Of a stretch of DNA of 47,555 nt, positions 35,963-44,438 are shown piece by piece. The translations under genes and the position numbers were made by a program. The notes below the pieces were generated by a model. It saw only the letters and a list, made by a program, of their open reading frames with translations, did not search any database and was not told where the DNA came from. Source of the stretch: Lachnospiraceae bacterium (GTDB taxonomy: Bacteria; Bacillota; Clostridia; Lachnospirales; Lachnospiraceae); NCBI GenBank assembly GCA_017449765.1, contig JAFTFE010000183.1, forward strand, positions 1 through 47,555, given 5' to 3'. Position 1 is the first letter of the stretch. Each line of letters starts with the position of its first letter.

Positions 35963-35991
35963 ATGACAAATTTGTATAAAAATGGTATACT
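35963..35991 (+). promoter_or_regulatory. candidate promoter for the chemoreceptor gene
   Basis: ATGACA (35963-35968), 17-nt spacer, TATACT (35986-35991), about 77 bp before the ATG at 36069. Confidence 0.5.
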
Positions 35992-36068
35992 GAAAACGTG
36001 TAATATTTTCAAATATATTAAACTTATATAGATTCTGATAAAAATCTTTTTGGAAAGGAACCGCATGT

Positions 36069-37790
36069 ATGAAAATCATTAAAAAGGTCAACGAAAAAAT
36101 AATTATTAAAGTGATAACTCTTTCAGCAATATTTCTCATTCTTACAGCTGCACTGGTAGGAACAATAGCAATTATAAAAGCCAAAAATATTATATATAAT
36201 TTGAATGCTGAAGAGCTAAAAGTAAGTGCATATCAGATGATGGATGAAGTATCGAATGAATATGACGGTGAATGGTCGTTTGAGAATGGAATTTTGTATA
36301 AGGGCGGTATTGAGGTCGGTACCGAGTTGGAAGAACAGTTAGATTCCATACATGAAAGAACAGACCTTGAATATACTATTTTTATGGGTAATATAAGAGC
36401 GATAACCACTCTTAAGGATTCAAAAGGTAATAGAATGGTCGGAACTGAGATTAAGACTCAGGGTGCACTCGATGTTCTTGAAAAAGGAGTTGACTTTCAA
36501 GCCTTTGATGTAAGGATAGATAACAAGGATTACAATGCGTATTATACTCCTTTGAAGAATGATGACGGAACCATAGCCGGTATGGTTTTTGTCGGTCGTA
36601 ATAAGGCAGATATCAAGGATGAGATTAACGGAATTGTTAAAAAGGTTATCATAGCAATAATTTTATTTAGTGGCATAAGCTGTGCATGTGGATTTTATCT
36701 TGCTAATCTTGTATCAAAGAAGATGCATATGCTTGCGGATGAAATATCAGAGATTGCCGACGGATATCTTAATAAAGAAATTGATTATGTACTTACTAAA
36801 AGACCGGATGAGATTGGTACTATAGCAAAAGCTGTAGCAGAGCTAAAAAATAAATTAAGTGATGTTATAGGAAATGCCAAGCAGTTATCTGAAAATATTA
36901 AGACAGCAGGATATGATTTGGCTTCATCTGCATCCAATGCCGCAGAAGCTTCAAAGCAGGTTACAGCTGCCGTAGAGGATATTACTAAGGGCTCTATGAC
37001 CCAGGCAGAGAGTGTACAGACATCTTCAGACAATACAAACTATATTGGTAAAGATATAGAGGGAATAACTCAAAATATTGATGAGCTTAACACTTTGGTT
37101 GACAGTATGTATGAGGCAAGTGACAGAACTATGACCGCTATGGATGGATTGCTTGAGCAGAACAAAGAGGTTACTACAGCTGTTGATTCCATACGTGCAG
37201 CCATTGAGAATACTGCAAATTCAGTACAGCATATATCACATATGACTCAGATGATTTCGGAAATAGCTGATCAGACTAATCTTTTGTCACTTAATGCCAC
37301 AATAGAGGCGGCAAGAGCCGGTGAGACAGGTAGAGGTTTTGCGGTAGTTGCATCAGAGATTTCAAATCTTGCAATCCAGTCTCAGGAGGCAGTTGTTAAG
37401 ATAGAAGAAGTGACTCAGCAGTTGGTTGATGATTCAATAAGCTCAGTTCAGATAGTTGATTCGCTTATAGGACAGTTCCAGACACAATCAGACCAGATTA
37501 TGATTGCAAAGGATGACATGGGTATTTTATCGGATGATGCAAAGAAGGTTCAGGATTCTGTAGAAGATACAGAGACTAAGACAAACACCATGAATGACAG
37601 AAAAGATGAGCTTGTAAATATTATGGTAGAACTTTCAGCAATATCAGAAGAAAATGCAGCAGCTACACAGCAGACAAATGCTTCTATGGAAGAGCTTGAT
37701 GCAACCTTCCATATTATTACTGATAACGCAGTTAAACTTCAGTCAATTGGAGAACAGCTTAGAAAACAGATTTCCTTCTTTAAGTTGTAA
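36069..37790 (+). CDS. methyl-accepting chemotaxis protein with Cache-type sensor
   Basis: A 573-residue transmembrane chemoreceptor. TM1 is about 12-36, the extracellular sensor about 37-188 (single-Cache look, with '[17 protein letters not shown]' and '[21 protein letters not shown]' as in sCache domains), TM2 about 190-215, HAMP about 216-270, then a long helical signalling domain. The hairpin tip that contacts CheA and CheW is present in '[20 protein letters not shown]'. No C-terminal CheR-tethering pentapeptide is seen. GGAAAGGA lies upstream. The gene stands alone between its promoter and a strong terminator. The ligand cannot be inferred. Confidence 0.93.
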   Translation: MKIIKKVNEKIIIKVITLSAIFLILTAALVGTIAIIKAKNIIYNLNAEELKVSAYQMMDEVSNEYDGEWSFENGILYKGGIEVGTELEEQLDSIHERTDLEYTIFMGNIRAITTLKDSKGNRMVGTEIKTQGALDVLEKGVDFQAFDVRIDNKDYNAYYTPLKNDDGTIAGMVFVGRNKADIKDEINGIVKKVIIAIILFSGISCACGFYLANLVSKKMHMLADEISEIADGYLNKEIDYVLTKRPDEIGTIAKAVAELKNKLSDVIGNAKQLSENIKTAGYDLASSASNAAEASKQVTAAVEDITKGSMTQAESVQTSSDNTNYIGKDIEGITQNIDELNTLVDSMYEASDRTMTAMDGLLEQNKEVTTAVDSIRAAIENTANSVQHISHMTQMISEIADQTNLLSLNATIEAARAGETGRGFAVVASEISNLAIQSQEAVVKIEEVTQQLVDDSISSVQIVDSLIGQFQTQSDQIMIAKDDMGILSDDAKKVQDSVEDTETKTNTMNDRKDELVNIMVELSAISEENAAATQQTNASMEELDATFHIITDNAVKLQSIGEQLRKQISFFKL

Positions 37791-37810
37791 AGCATTGAGA
37801 CGTGCAAAAA

Positions 37811-37870
37811 TAAAAGAACAGACAAACAATGTACTTGTACAGGTGAGTTTGTCTGTTCTTTTATTTTTAT
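37811..37870 (+). terminator. strong intrinsic terminator after the chemoreceptor
   Basis: A perfect 17-bp stem (37811-37827 with 37847-37863) followed by TTTTTAT. The loop contains GTACTTGTAC, itself able to fold. Confidence 0.88.
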
Positions 37871-37997
37871 AGGGCGAAAGCCCTACACCGAGTCGAGCGA
37901 AGCGAAGACGAGGTGAGCACGTCTTGGGAAAAAGACGTGAGCACGTCTTTAAAGACGAGGTGCTCGCGTCTTTAAAGAAGATGAAGTGAGCACCTCG
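37871..37997. repeat. cluster of short inverted and direct repeats before typA
   Basis: AGGGC-GAAA-GCCCT (37871-37884) is a tetraloop hairpin. It is followed by related units: AAAGACGTG-AG-CACGTCTTT (37931-37950), two GTGAGCACGTCTT, two AGACGAGGTG, two GTCTTTAAAGA, and CGAGGTGCTC (37956-37965) pairing with GAGCACCTCG (37988-37997). The typA promoter begins 10 bp later. CACCGAG and GAGGTG words also occur in the pyrG leader (419-441). Confidence 0.6.
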
Positions 37998-38006
37998 CCT
38001 TGGGTG

Positions 38007-38035
38007 TTGCAAAAGATGATTTGCTGTGGTACAAT
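38007..38035 (+). promoter_or_regulatory. candidate promoter for typA
   Basis: TTGCAA (38007-38012), 17-nt spacer, TACAAT (38030-38035). Transcription would start about 43 nt before the ATG at 38085, which rules out the longer frame from 37986. Confidence 0.6.
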
Positions 38036-38084
38036 AGCTAAGTTTGAAATGTATAATTATGAATTGATAAAAGAGGATGTAATT

Positions 38085-39923
38085 ATGAAGATAACAAGAG
38101 AAGATGTTAGAAATGTTGCAATTATTGCTCACGTTGACCATGGAAAGACAACTTTAGTAGATGAACTTTTGAAGCAAAGCGGTGTATTTCGTGAAAATCA
38201 GGAGGTTGCCGAGAGGGTAATGGACTCAAATGATATTGAGAGGGAGAGAGGTATAACTATTCTTTCCAAAAATACTGCCGTTACTTATGGAAATACCAAG
38301 ATTAATATAATTGATACACCGGGCCATGCTGACTTCGGCGGAGAAGTTGAACGTGTTCTTAAGATGGTTGATGGAGTTATACTTGTGGTTGATGCATTTG
38401 AAGGAGCTATGCCACAGACAAAGTTTGTTCTTAAGAAAGCATTAGAACTTGATTTGAATGTTATCGTATGTATAAATAAGATAGACAGACCAGAGGCGAG
38501 ACCTGCAGAAGTAGAAGAAGAGGTGCTTGAGCTTCTGCTTGAACTTGATGCAAATGAAAAGCAGCTTGATTGTCCGTTTGTCTATGCATCGGCAAGGGAT
38601 GGTGTTGCATCTTACAGTGCGGATGAGCCCGGAACTGATATGAAACCTATATTCGAAACCATAATTAAGTCAATCCCTGCACCTACAGGTGATCCTGATG
38701 CAGGTACACAGGTTCTTATAAGTACGATTGATTATAACGAGTATGTAGGTAGAATAGGAGTAGGAAAGGTTGATAACGGTTCTTTAAAACTTAATCAGGA
38801 ATGTGTCATAGTAAATGCACATGAGTTTGATAAAAAGGTTAAGGTTAAGATCGGAAAACTGTATGAGTTTGACGGACTTAATAAGATAGAGGTTGACGAG
38901 GCAAATATCGGTTCCATAGTTGCAATATCCGGTATATCGGATATTCATATTGGCGATACAATTTGCTCTCCTGATAATCCTGAGCCTATACCGTTTCAGA
39001 AGATTTCTGAGCCGACTATTTCAATGGATTTTATGGTTAATGATTCTCCGCTTGCAGGAAAAGATGGTAAGTATGTAACATCAAGACATTTAAGAGATAG
39101 GTTATTCAGAGAATTAAACACAGATGTATCGCTTCGGGTTGAAGAGACAGACACTACAGAGTGCTTCAAGGTTTCAGGTCGTGGCGAGCTTCATCTTTCA
39201 GTTCTTATCGAGAATATGAGAAGAGAGGGATATGAGTTTGCTGTAAGTAAGGCAGAGGTTATTTATAAGGAAGATGAGAAAGGCAAGAAATTAGAGCCTT
39301 TTGAACTTGCTGTTATTGATGTTCCGGACGAGTTTTCAGGAACTGTTATAAATATGCTTAACAATCGTAAGGGTGAACTTCAAGGGATGGCACCTACCGG
39401 AAATGGAACTACAAGACTTGAGTTTTCAATACCATCACGTGGTCTTATAGGATTCAGAGGAGATTTTTTGACCGCTACTAAAGGTAACGGAATTATTAAT
39501 ACTTTATTTGAAGGCTATGAGCCATACAAGGGTGATATGTCTTATAGGAGTCAAGGTTCTCTTATAGCATTTGAAGCGGGTGAAGCAATTACCTATGGAC
39601 TTTTTAATGCTCAGGAAAGAGGTACTTTGTTTATCGGTCCGGGTGAGCAGGTCTACGGAGGTATGGTAGTAGGACAGTGTGGAAAGACAGAGGATATCGA
39701 AGTTAATGTATGTAAGAAGAAGCAGCTTACTAATACGCGTGCATCAGGCTCTGATGAAGCACTTAAGCTTACTCCTCCTAAGATTCTTAGTCTTGAGCAG
39801 GCGCTTGACTTTATTGATACTGATGAACTTCTTGAGATTACACCTTCAAATATCCGTATCAGGAAGAAGATTCTTGATCCTACACAGCGTATGCGTGCAA
39901 AACGTGCGATGCAGAATGCCTAA
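38085..39923 (+). CDS. typA: ribosome-associated translational GTPase TypA/BipA
   Basis: TypA is an EF-G-like GTPase that binds the ribosome and helps subunit assembly under stress and cold. With the start at 38085 (AGAGGATG upstream, 'MKITREDVRNVAIIAHVDHG' in part) it has 612 residues, the family length. GTPase motifs are all present: G1 'AHVDHGKTT', G2 'RERGIT', G3 'DTPGHADF', G4 'NKID', G5 'YASA'. The elongation-factor domains and the typical C-terminal region ('SSRGLIGFRGDF'-like 'PSRGLIGFRGDFLT', 'TNTRASGSDEALKL') follow. It is monocistronic and ends at a palindrome facing the convergent prepilin operon. Confidence 0.95.
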   Translation: MKITREDVRNVAIIAHVDHGKTTLVDELLKQSGVFRENQEVAERVMDSNDIERERGITILSKNTAVTYGNTKINIIDTPGHADFGGEVERVLKMVDGVILVVDAFEGAMPQTKFVLKKALELDLNVIVCINKIDRPEARPAEVEEEVLELLLELDANEKQLDCPFVYASARDGVASYSADEPGTDMKPIFETIIKSIPAPTGDPDAGTQVLISTIDYNEYVGRIGVGKVDNGSLKLNQECVIVNAHEFDKKVKVKIGKLYEFDGLNKIEVDEANIGSIVAISGISDIHIGDTICSPDNPEPIPFQKISEPTISMDFMVNDSPLAGKDGKYVTSRHLRDRLFRELNTDVSLRVEETDTTECFKVSGRGELHLSVLIENMRREGYEFAVSKAEVIYKEDEKGKKLEPFELAVIDVPDEFSGTVINMLNNRKGELQGMAPTGNGTTRLEFSIPSRGLIGFRGDFLTATKGNGIINTLFEGYEPYKGDMSYRSQGSLIAFEAGEAITYGLFNAQERGTLFIGPGEQVYGGMVVGQCGKTEDIEVNVCKKKQLTNTRASGSDEALKLTPPKILSLEQALDFIDTDELLEITPSNIRIRKKILDPTQRMRAKRAMQNA

Positions 39924-39937
39924 ATAATAATACAAAT

Positions 39938-39992
39938 ACAGGTCAGTCAGAGGGTATACTTTAATGAACAGCATATCCTCTGACCGACCTGT
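39938..39992. terminator. palindrome between convergent typA and prepilin genes (probable bidirectional terminator; short family-1 relative)
   Basis: The 55-bp palindrome pairs ACAGGTC-GTCAGAGG-TAT blocks with ATA-CCTCTGAC-GACCTGT. It lacks a clean T-run. Its words GGTCaGTcAGA and GGTATACTtTAATG match the left arm of the 24486 palindrome (GGTCGGTTAGA, GGTATACTCTAATG), as if the middle were missing. Confidence 0.65.
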
Positions 39993-40010
39993 TACGCATA
40001 TAATTATTTA

Positions 40011-40652
40011 TTATTTGGCATCATCCGGATTGCCAAGATTTTCGTAGGCCGGGTCGACCTCAGGCCATATCATATAGCATTGTCTTCCTTTTCCCATATC
40101 ATTTACGCCGTTTTTAGACATAAAGTAACGGTTATCATTCATTCCCGCACCTACAAAAATATATATATTCTGGCTTTTGTCAGCGCAAATAATCCATTCG
40201 TCAAGAACATTGTCTTTTTCAAATTTGAGTGGAACCAAATCTGAATCAATATATTCTTTTATCAGTGGTGCCAAATCAATATTTTTAAGCTCGTCAGGAA
40301 GGGCAGTGTTAATAATGTGGAAATCCATAGCATATTTGGCATGTGAGCCTGTAGGAACATTTGCAAAGCCTAACACACGGTAGTATTTGTTGTCGCTTGG
40401 ATTCTGTTCCATATTGTTGCCATATGTGCTTGTAGCATACATCACAAAATCATAAAGCTGTTCATCACCTGCTATAGCGGCCTGCAGAGATTTTCCGATA
40501 GCTTCGGCAGTCTCTATATCGTGCGCTTTACGTGCTTTACTGATATATCTGATTACTCCTACTGATATTATTCCGGCTAAAATAGCCATAATTGCTATTA
40601 CTATTACAAGTTCAACGAGAGAATACCCCTTGTTGTTATTTTTTATTGTCAT
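40011..40652 (-). CDS. type IV prepilin-like protein
   Basis: The 213-residue protein has a type III (prepilin) signal: short basic leader 'MTIKNNNKG', then 'YSLVELVIVIAIMAILAG', with Gly before the cleavage site and Glu at mature position 5. Residue +1 is Tyr rather than the common Phe. The rest is a globular pilin-type domain (about 160 residues). It needs a prepilin peptidase and an assembly ATPase encoded elsewhere; none is in the window. Start 40652 has GGGAGGG just upstream, better than 40682. It is the last gene of a reverse-strand operon with a 90-residue ORF and argH. Confidence 0.85.
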   Translation of the reverse strand: MTIKNNNKGYSLVELVIVIAIMAILAGIISVGVIRYISKARKAHDIETAEAIGKSLQAAIAGDEQLYDFVMYATSTYGNNMEQNPSDNKYYRVLGFANVPTGSHAKYAMDFHIINTALPDELKNIDLAPLIKEYIDSDLVPLKFEKDNVLDEWIICADKSQNIYIFVGAGMNDNRYFMSKNGVNDMGKGRQCYMIWPEVDPAYENLGNPDDAK

Positions 40653-40682
40653 ATATAATCCCTCCCCGATTTTATAGAACAA

Positions 40683-40955
40683 TTAATTATTATCTTCTTT
40701 ATTTACTTCATGAAATCCTTCAAGCTCCTCATCCTCGGCAGGAAGGTCGTCATACAGGAGCTGACCTATATCAAGATCAACATTGTCTAAATTTTGGAGT
40801 ATGGCGGCATCCGAATTCTTAGGATTTATTTCTTCATCAAGCTTTTCTATTGTTGCCTTATCAAGTCCGGTCATAAGGACAACCTCATCAACCTCGATTT
40901 TTCCTTTTAACATTCTTCTTGCAACATCAAGTTTTGCTTTATCGGTATTATTCAT
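40683..40955 (-). CDS. small acidic protein of unknown function (90 aa)
   Basis: Unrecognised as a whole. Residues ~8-40 ('KLDVARRMLKGKIEVDEVVL', 'TGLDKATIEKLDEE') resemble the helical C-terminal module of Rpn-type nucleases/transposases, which carries a helix-turn-helix-like pattern; the rest is very acidic with no membrane segment. AAGGAG precedes the ATG. It lies 24 bp after argH and 30 bp before the prepilin gene on the same strand, so it is probably co-transcribed with both. It could be a small regulator, but no function can be given. Confidence 0.6.
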   Translation of the reverse strand: MNNTDKAKLDVARRMLKGKIEVDEVVLMTGLDKATIEKLDEEINPKNSDAAILQNLDNVDLDIGQLLYDDLPAEDEELEGFHEVNKEDNN

Positions 40956-40979
40956 TTATATAATCTCCTTGGAAAATAA

Positions 40980-42362
40980 TTAAATTAAGCTTTCAATATA
41001 TTTATCGTTAATTTCTATAACTTTATTTATAGCTTCCGGTCCGGGTGCACCTATTGTATTTCTCTTTTCAACACAGGTTTTAAGACTTATTGCTTCATAT
41101 ATATCTTCCTCAAATACAGGGCTTATCTTTTTATATTCGTCCAAGCTCATATCAAGAAGCGATATATTTTTCTCGATACAATAGAGTACAAGCTGACCTA
41201 CTATACCATGTGCATCTCTGAATGGCACACCATGATTTACAAGATAGTCAGCGGCATCTGTTGCGTTGGTAAATCCATTCATAGCGCTTTTTTCCATTGC
41301 TATTTTATTGAGTTTCATAGTAGAAATCATACCTGTAAATAAAGCAAGACATCCCTTGACTGTGTCTATTGCATCAAAGGTAAGCTCCTTATCCTCCTGC
41401 ATATCCTTATTATATGCAAGGGGAAGACCTTTCATGGTGGTAAGAATTGATGTCAGAGCACCATATACACGTCCTGTTTTACCTCTTACAAGCTCGGCTA
41501 TGTCAGGATTTTTCTTCTGTGGCATAATGGAGCTTCCGGTGCTGTAGGCATCGTCAAGCTCTACGAACTGGTACTCATTTGAGTTCCAGATAATTATTTC
41601 TTCTGAAAATCTTGACAGGTGCATCATAATAGTTGAGAAGGCTGATAACATCTCTATAACATAATCTCTGTCCGATACAGAGTCCATACTGTTCAAGGTT
41701 GGTCCTTTGAAGTCAAGAAGCTTTGCGGTAAGTTCTCTGTCAAGAGGGTAAGTTGTTCCTGCTAATGCACCGGCACCGAGAGGACAGTAGTTCATTCGCT
41801 CGTAGATGTCATCTATCCGTGACAGGTCACGTTTGAACATTTCCATATATGCACCTATGTGATGTGCAAATGTGATTGGCTGTGCTTTTTGCAGATGCGT
41901 AAAGCCGGGCATATAGGTATCGGTATTTTCTTTCATAAGTTTATGAAGTGTCTTTAGCAGGTCAATAACGAGAGTTTTTACTGATGTAAGTTCATCGCGT
42001 ACGTAAAGCTTCATATCAAGAGCTACCTGGTCGTTTCTTGAACGTCCGGTGTGAAGCTTTTTTCCTATATCACCGATTCTGTCTATAAGATTGGCTTCGA
42101 CGAAACTGTGTATATCCTCGTATTTGTCAGTGATTCCAAGCTTTCCTGCTTCCACATCATCAAGTATGCCGTTAAGTCCGTCTATAATCTGATTCTTTTC
42201 TTCGTCAGTAAGTATTCCCGATGCGGCAAGCATGGTAACGTGTGCAATGCTTCCTTTAATATCCTGTTTATAGAATTTTTTATCAAATGAAATTGATGCG
42301 TTGAAATTATAAACCAATTGGTCTGTCTCCTTTGTGAAACGACCACCCCAGAGCTGAGCCAT
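40980..42362 (-). CDS. argH: argininosuccinate lyase
   Basis: ArgH splits argininosuccinate into arginine and fumarate, the last step of arginine synthesis. The 460 residues are full length. Fumarase/aspartase superfamily motifs are in place: 'TGRSRNDQ' (about 105-112), '[10 protein letters not shown]' (His156 region), and the signature '[12 protein letters not shown]' (276-287) with the catalytic Ser at about 278. The start has GAGGT upstream. argG is not in the window. Two small genes follow on the same strand, the second a prepilin, which is an unusual operon partner. Confidence 0.96.
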   Translation of the reverse strand: MAQLWGGRFTKETDQLVYNFNASISFDKKFYKQDIKGSIAHVTMLAASGILTDEEKNQIIDGLNGILDDVEAGKLGITDKYEDIHSFVEANLIDRIGDIGKKLHTGRSRNDQVALDMKLYVRDELTSVKTLVIDLLKTLHKLMKENTDTYMPGFTHLQKAQPITFAHHIGAYMEMFKRDLSRIDDIYERMNYCPLGAGALAGTTYPLDRELTAKLLDFKGPTLNSMDSVSDRDYVIEMLSAFSTIMMHLSRFSEEIIIWNSNEYQFVELDDAYSTGSSIMPQKKNPDIAELVRGKTGRVYGALTSILTTMKGLPLAYNKDMQEDKELTFDAIDTVKGCLALFTGMISTMKLNKIAMEKSAMNGFTNATDAADYLVNHGVPFRDAHGIVGQLVLYCIEKNISLLDMSLDEYKKISPVFEEDIYEAISLKTCVEKRNTIGAPGPEAINKVIEINDKYIESLI

Positions 42363-42394
42363 ATTATTTACCTCACTATCTTTTCTTTTCGCAA

Positions 42395-42424
42395 AATATA
42401 TATTTATATAACATTTTACATCAA
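42395..42424 (-). promoter_or_regulatory. weak candidate promoter for argH
   Basis: Reverse strand TTGATG (42419-42424), 18-nt spacer, TATATT (42395-42400). The region is AT-rich, so a chance match is possible. Confidence 0.35.
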
Positions 42425-42452
42425 GGACTTAAATGTATCAAGTAAAAAACAG

Positions 42453-42481
42453 TTGATAGTTTTAACTTAATCTATTAAAAT
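42453..42481 (+). promoter_or_regulatory. candidate promoter for the 42516-44252 operon
   Basis: TTGATA (42453-42458), 17-nt spacer, TAAAAT (42476-42481), 34 bp before the ATG at 42516. Confidence 0.65.
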
Positions 42482-42515
42482 GATGAAAGGATTAATTATT
42501 TAGGAGGCATGTGAA

Positions 42516-42674
42516 ATGTATGAGAATTTGATGATGCTTATGGCGGCTACAGGTGATAACAGTAAACCGTTTCTTATAGCTATTTGTCTTATTGTTTCGA
42601 TTATACTGACTGTTGTATTAATAGTTACAGGTAAGAAATTTAACAATAATGATGACGATGATGATGAGGAGTAA
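42516..42674 (+). CDS. 52-residue single-span membrane protein
   Basis: A short frame not usually called. ATG at 42516 follows AGGAGG (42502-42507) at good spacing, and a promoter lies just upstream, so it is very likely translated. The protein has a short N-terminal part ('MYENLMMLMAATGDNSKPF'), one hydrophobic span (about residues 19-38), then 'GKKFNNN' and an acidic D/E tail. The 'ATGDNSKP' before the span looks like a sortase sorting signal ('LPxTGDN'), but there is nothing to anchor before it. It lies 9 bp before the transglutaminase-like gene, so the two are co-transcribed. Function unknown; a small subunit or regulator in the membrane is possible. Confidence 0.7.
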   Translation: MYENLMMLMAATGDNSKPFLIAICLIVSIILTVVLIVTGKKFNNNDDDDDEE

Positions 42675-42683
42675 AATATATTT

Positions 42684-43766
42684 ATGAATGAAGATAGAGG
42701 GAAAGTCTTATGGATTGTTCCGTTGCTTGTATTAGTTGTTGTGCTTGGTGCATATTTTTTTAACTGGGAGATAGGAGCACATTTTCATCCGGAACAGACT
42801 ACTTCAGATATGGCAGAGCTTTCAAAGATGATTTCGGATGAGATAGATGGCGGAAAAACCGGAGGAGTTTTTTATCTGTCCGATATCAGTATCGATGAAA
42901 TCACTAATATAAATGATTATATAATAAGCCTAAACGGAAGTGTAGACCAGTACATAGTGCTTAATAAAAGAAATAACAAACTTAAGGTTCAGTTCAAATA
43001 CGAAATATCTGATAATTATTATGCATATCAGAAGTATAAGAATGGTATGGATATTCCTGTGGACAGACCGGCAGCTCAAAAGCTGTACGAGCAGATGGTT
43101 TATGTTATTAACCAGGTGATTAAGCCGGGAATGTCGGATTATGAGAAAGAACTTGCAATACATGATTATATTGTGACTCATTGTGAATACGGATATACGG
43201 ATGGTGCTAATGAATATGCTTTCAGAGCATATGGTGTACTTGTGCATGGAAAGGCTGTATGTAACGGATATGCAGAAGCAATGGCACTTCTTCTTAACTG
43301 TGTTGATGTCGAAAATGAAATAATGACAGGCTATGCTGATGGAGAACTTCATGCATGGAACAGGGTTAAGCTTGATGGCAAGTGGTATCAGGTTGATTCA
43401 ACATGGGATGATCCTGTTCCGGACAGGATAGGATATGCAGGTCATATTTTTATGAATGTGACAGATGAAATCATGGATGATACACATATTTGGACAGTGG
43501 ATGATTATGAGGCATGCGACAGCATGGATTATAATTATTTTCAGCTTAATGGTATGATCGGTAACTATGATGCTTTTAAAAGCAAGGTTGAGTTTATGGC
43601 GTTGCGTAACCGAAATGCAATCATAGAATATGTACTTACTGATTATAATTCCTCTGATTATGACATGTCGAAGATAGCTAATGTTGATGGTGTATATGGA
43701 TTTACATATATACCGGAGAGCTATGGTCCATATAGTGTAATGACTATTAATTTGAATAAGAGATAG
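42684..43766 (+). CDS. membrane-anchored transglutaminase-like protein
   Basis: The 360-residue protein has an N-terminal membrane anchor (about 8-25) and an outside domain of the transglutaminase/protease superfamily. The catalytic triad is visible: Cys193 in 'GKAVCNGYAEA', His223 in 'ELHAWNRVKL', Asp238 in 'YQVDSTWDDP'. Such bacterial proteins cleave or cross-link peptides at the cell surface, often on peptidoglycan or proteins; the substrate is not known. The ~110 residues between anchor and core may be a binding domain. It is in one operon with the 52-residue membrane protein and the following gene. Confidence 0.85.
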   Translation: MNEDRGKVLWIVPLLVLVVVLGAYFFNWEIGAHFHPEQTTSDMAELSKMISDEIDGGKTGGVFYLSDISIDEITNINDYIISLNGSVDQYIVLNKRNNKLKVQFKYEISDNYYAYQKYKNGMDIPVDRPAAQKLYEQMVYVINQVIKPGMSDYEKELAIHDYIVTHCEYGYTDGANEYAFRAYGVLVHGKAVCNGYAEAMALLLNCVDVENEIMTGYADGELHAWNRVKLDGKWYQVDSTWDDPVPDRIGYAGHIFMNVTDEIMDDTHIWTVDDYEACDSMDYNYFQLNGMIGNYDAFKSKVEFMALRNRNAIIEYVLTDYNSSDYDMSKIANVDGVYGFTYIPESYGPYSVMTINLNKR

Positions 43767-44252
43767 GTGTATAAGGTGAAGAATTTTGAATATACAGGGG
43801 ATGAGGTAAAATCCTTTTTAAATGGGTTATTCACAAATGAAAAGTATGACAGCTTCTATCTTTTTGAAGCTAAGGCTGATGTGTCGGTTTCCTATTATAT
43901 AAACGGAAAAATCAACAAGGATTTTTATGATAAAGAGGAATACGAGACGCTGATCGATAAGGATTATATAAGCTGGCATGATATAAAAGGACAGCTGCTT
44001 GAATATATAAAGGCAGACAGACTTCCGATAAAACTTAAGATTATACTTATGTTTAATAATGATAATATTGGTCGGCTTATTGAAATGAATAATCTGCCCA
44101 TACATCCCGATAATGTAAGGGCGTTGTTCCTGAATATCAACTATTATGACGGTAAGCTGTCCGTAACAACCGGAACATCCTTAAATGTATTTACGTTAGA
44201 TAAAAGCCTTGAAGAGCTGTGGGATAAGACAGTGGAGAAGTATTATAATTAG
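43767..44252 (+). CDS. DUF5721-like protein of unknown function
   Basis: About 161 residues, soluble, without signal peptide: 'NFEYTGDEVKSFLNGLFTNE' in its N terminus, 'ISWHDIKGQLLEYIK', and a C-terminal 'YDGKLSVTTGTSLNVFTLDK'. I recall this pattern for DUF5721 proteins of Firmicutes, but cannot verify it. The start is unclear: GTG at 43767 directly follows the upstream stop, while GTG at 43776 has AGGTG at a better distance. The stop codon overlaps the left arm of the CIRCE element of htpG, so the operon ends exactly where the heat-shock control begins. Confidence 0.7.
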   Translation: MYKVKNFEYTGDEVKSFLNGLFTNEKYDSFYLFEAKADVSVSYYINGKINKDFYDKEEYETLIDKDYISWHDIKGQLLEYIKADRLPIKLKIILMFNNDNIGRLIEMNNLPIHPDNVRALFLNINYYDGKLSVTTGTSLNVFTLDKSLEELWDKTVEKYYN

Positions 44253-44275
44253 CACTCATTAAAAGTGAGTGCTAA
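44249..44275. promoter_or_regulatory. CIRCE element (HrcA operator) upstream of htpG
   Basis: Perfect TTAGCACTC (44249-44257), a 9-nt spacer, and GAGTGCTAA (44267-44275): the consensus HrcA binding site. It overlaps the stop codon of the upstream gene and is followed by TTTTTT, so its hairpin may also end the upstream transcript. The htpG promoter begins 8 bp downstream. Confidence 0.95.
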
Positions 44276-44282
44276 TTTTTTC

Positions 44283-44311
44283 TTGACATTCTATTTTAAC
44301 AGTATTATTAT
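44283..44311 (+). promoter_or_regulatory. htpG promoter
   Basis: TTGACA (44283-44288), 17-nt spacer, TATTAT (44306-44311). A TATAAT at 44311-44316 would need a 22-nt spacer. The leader to htpG is about 120 nt. Confidence 0.75.
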
Positions 44312-44337
44312 ATAATCAATATAAAATAAATCCAGGA

Positions 44338-44380
44338 GGAACGCCTATGCCGCAAAGCGGCATACTTTTAAATGCGTTCC
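44338..44380 (+). other. structured htpG leader: nested hairpin covering a start codon
   Basis: GGAACGC (44338-44344) can pair with GCGTTCC (44374-44380), enclosing a perfect 7-bp hairpin ATGCCGC/GCGGCAT (44347-44353 with 44357-44363). The structure would mask the AGGAGG and ATG of the small leader ORF. Confidence 0.55.
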
Positions 44381-44406
44381 GACGATTTGCCGCCGAACGA
44401 ATGTGA
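44347..44406 (+). CDS. possible 19-residue leader peptide in the htpG leader
   Basis: ATG at 44347 lies 7 nt after AGGAGG (44334-44339) and opens a 19-codon frame (MPQSGILLNAFRRFAAERM) ending at TGA 44404-44406, 32 nt before the htpG ATG. Both its ribosome site and its start codon lie in a hairpin. It is too short for homology; it may be a translated leader that couples to htpG, or chance. Confidence 0.4.
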   Translation: MPQSGILLNAFRRFAAERM

Positions 44407-44438
44407 GGGGCGTAACAAATTTTAGGAGGAATGTTAAA

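Noticed and set aside
37871-37997. CRISPR array
   Set aside because: Repeats are short, nested and not regularly spaced, with no unique spacers and no cas genes.
37986-38084. Longer typA frame from a GTG
   Set aside because: It would start before the predicted promoter; ATG at 38085 has AGAGGATG and matches TypA N termini.
44403-44438. htpG start at GTG 44403
   Set aside because: Added residues include translated ribosome-site sequence; ATG at 44439 follows AGGAGG.
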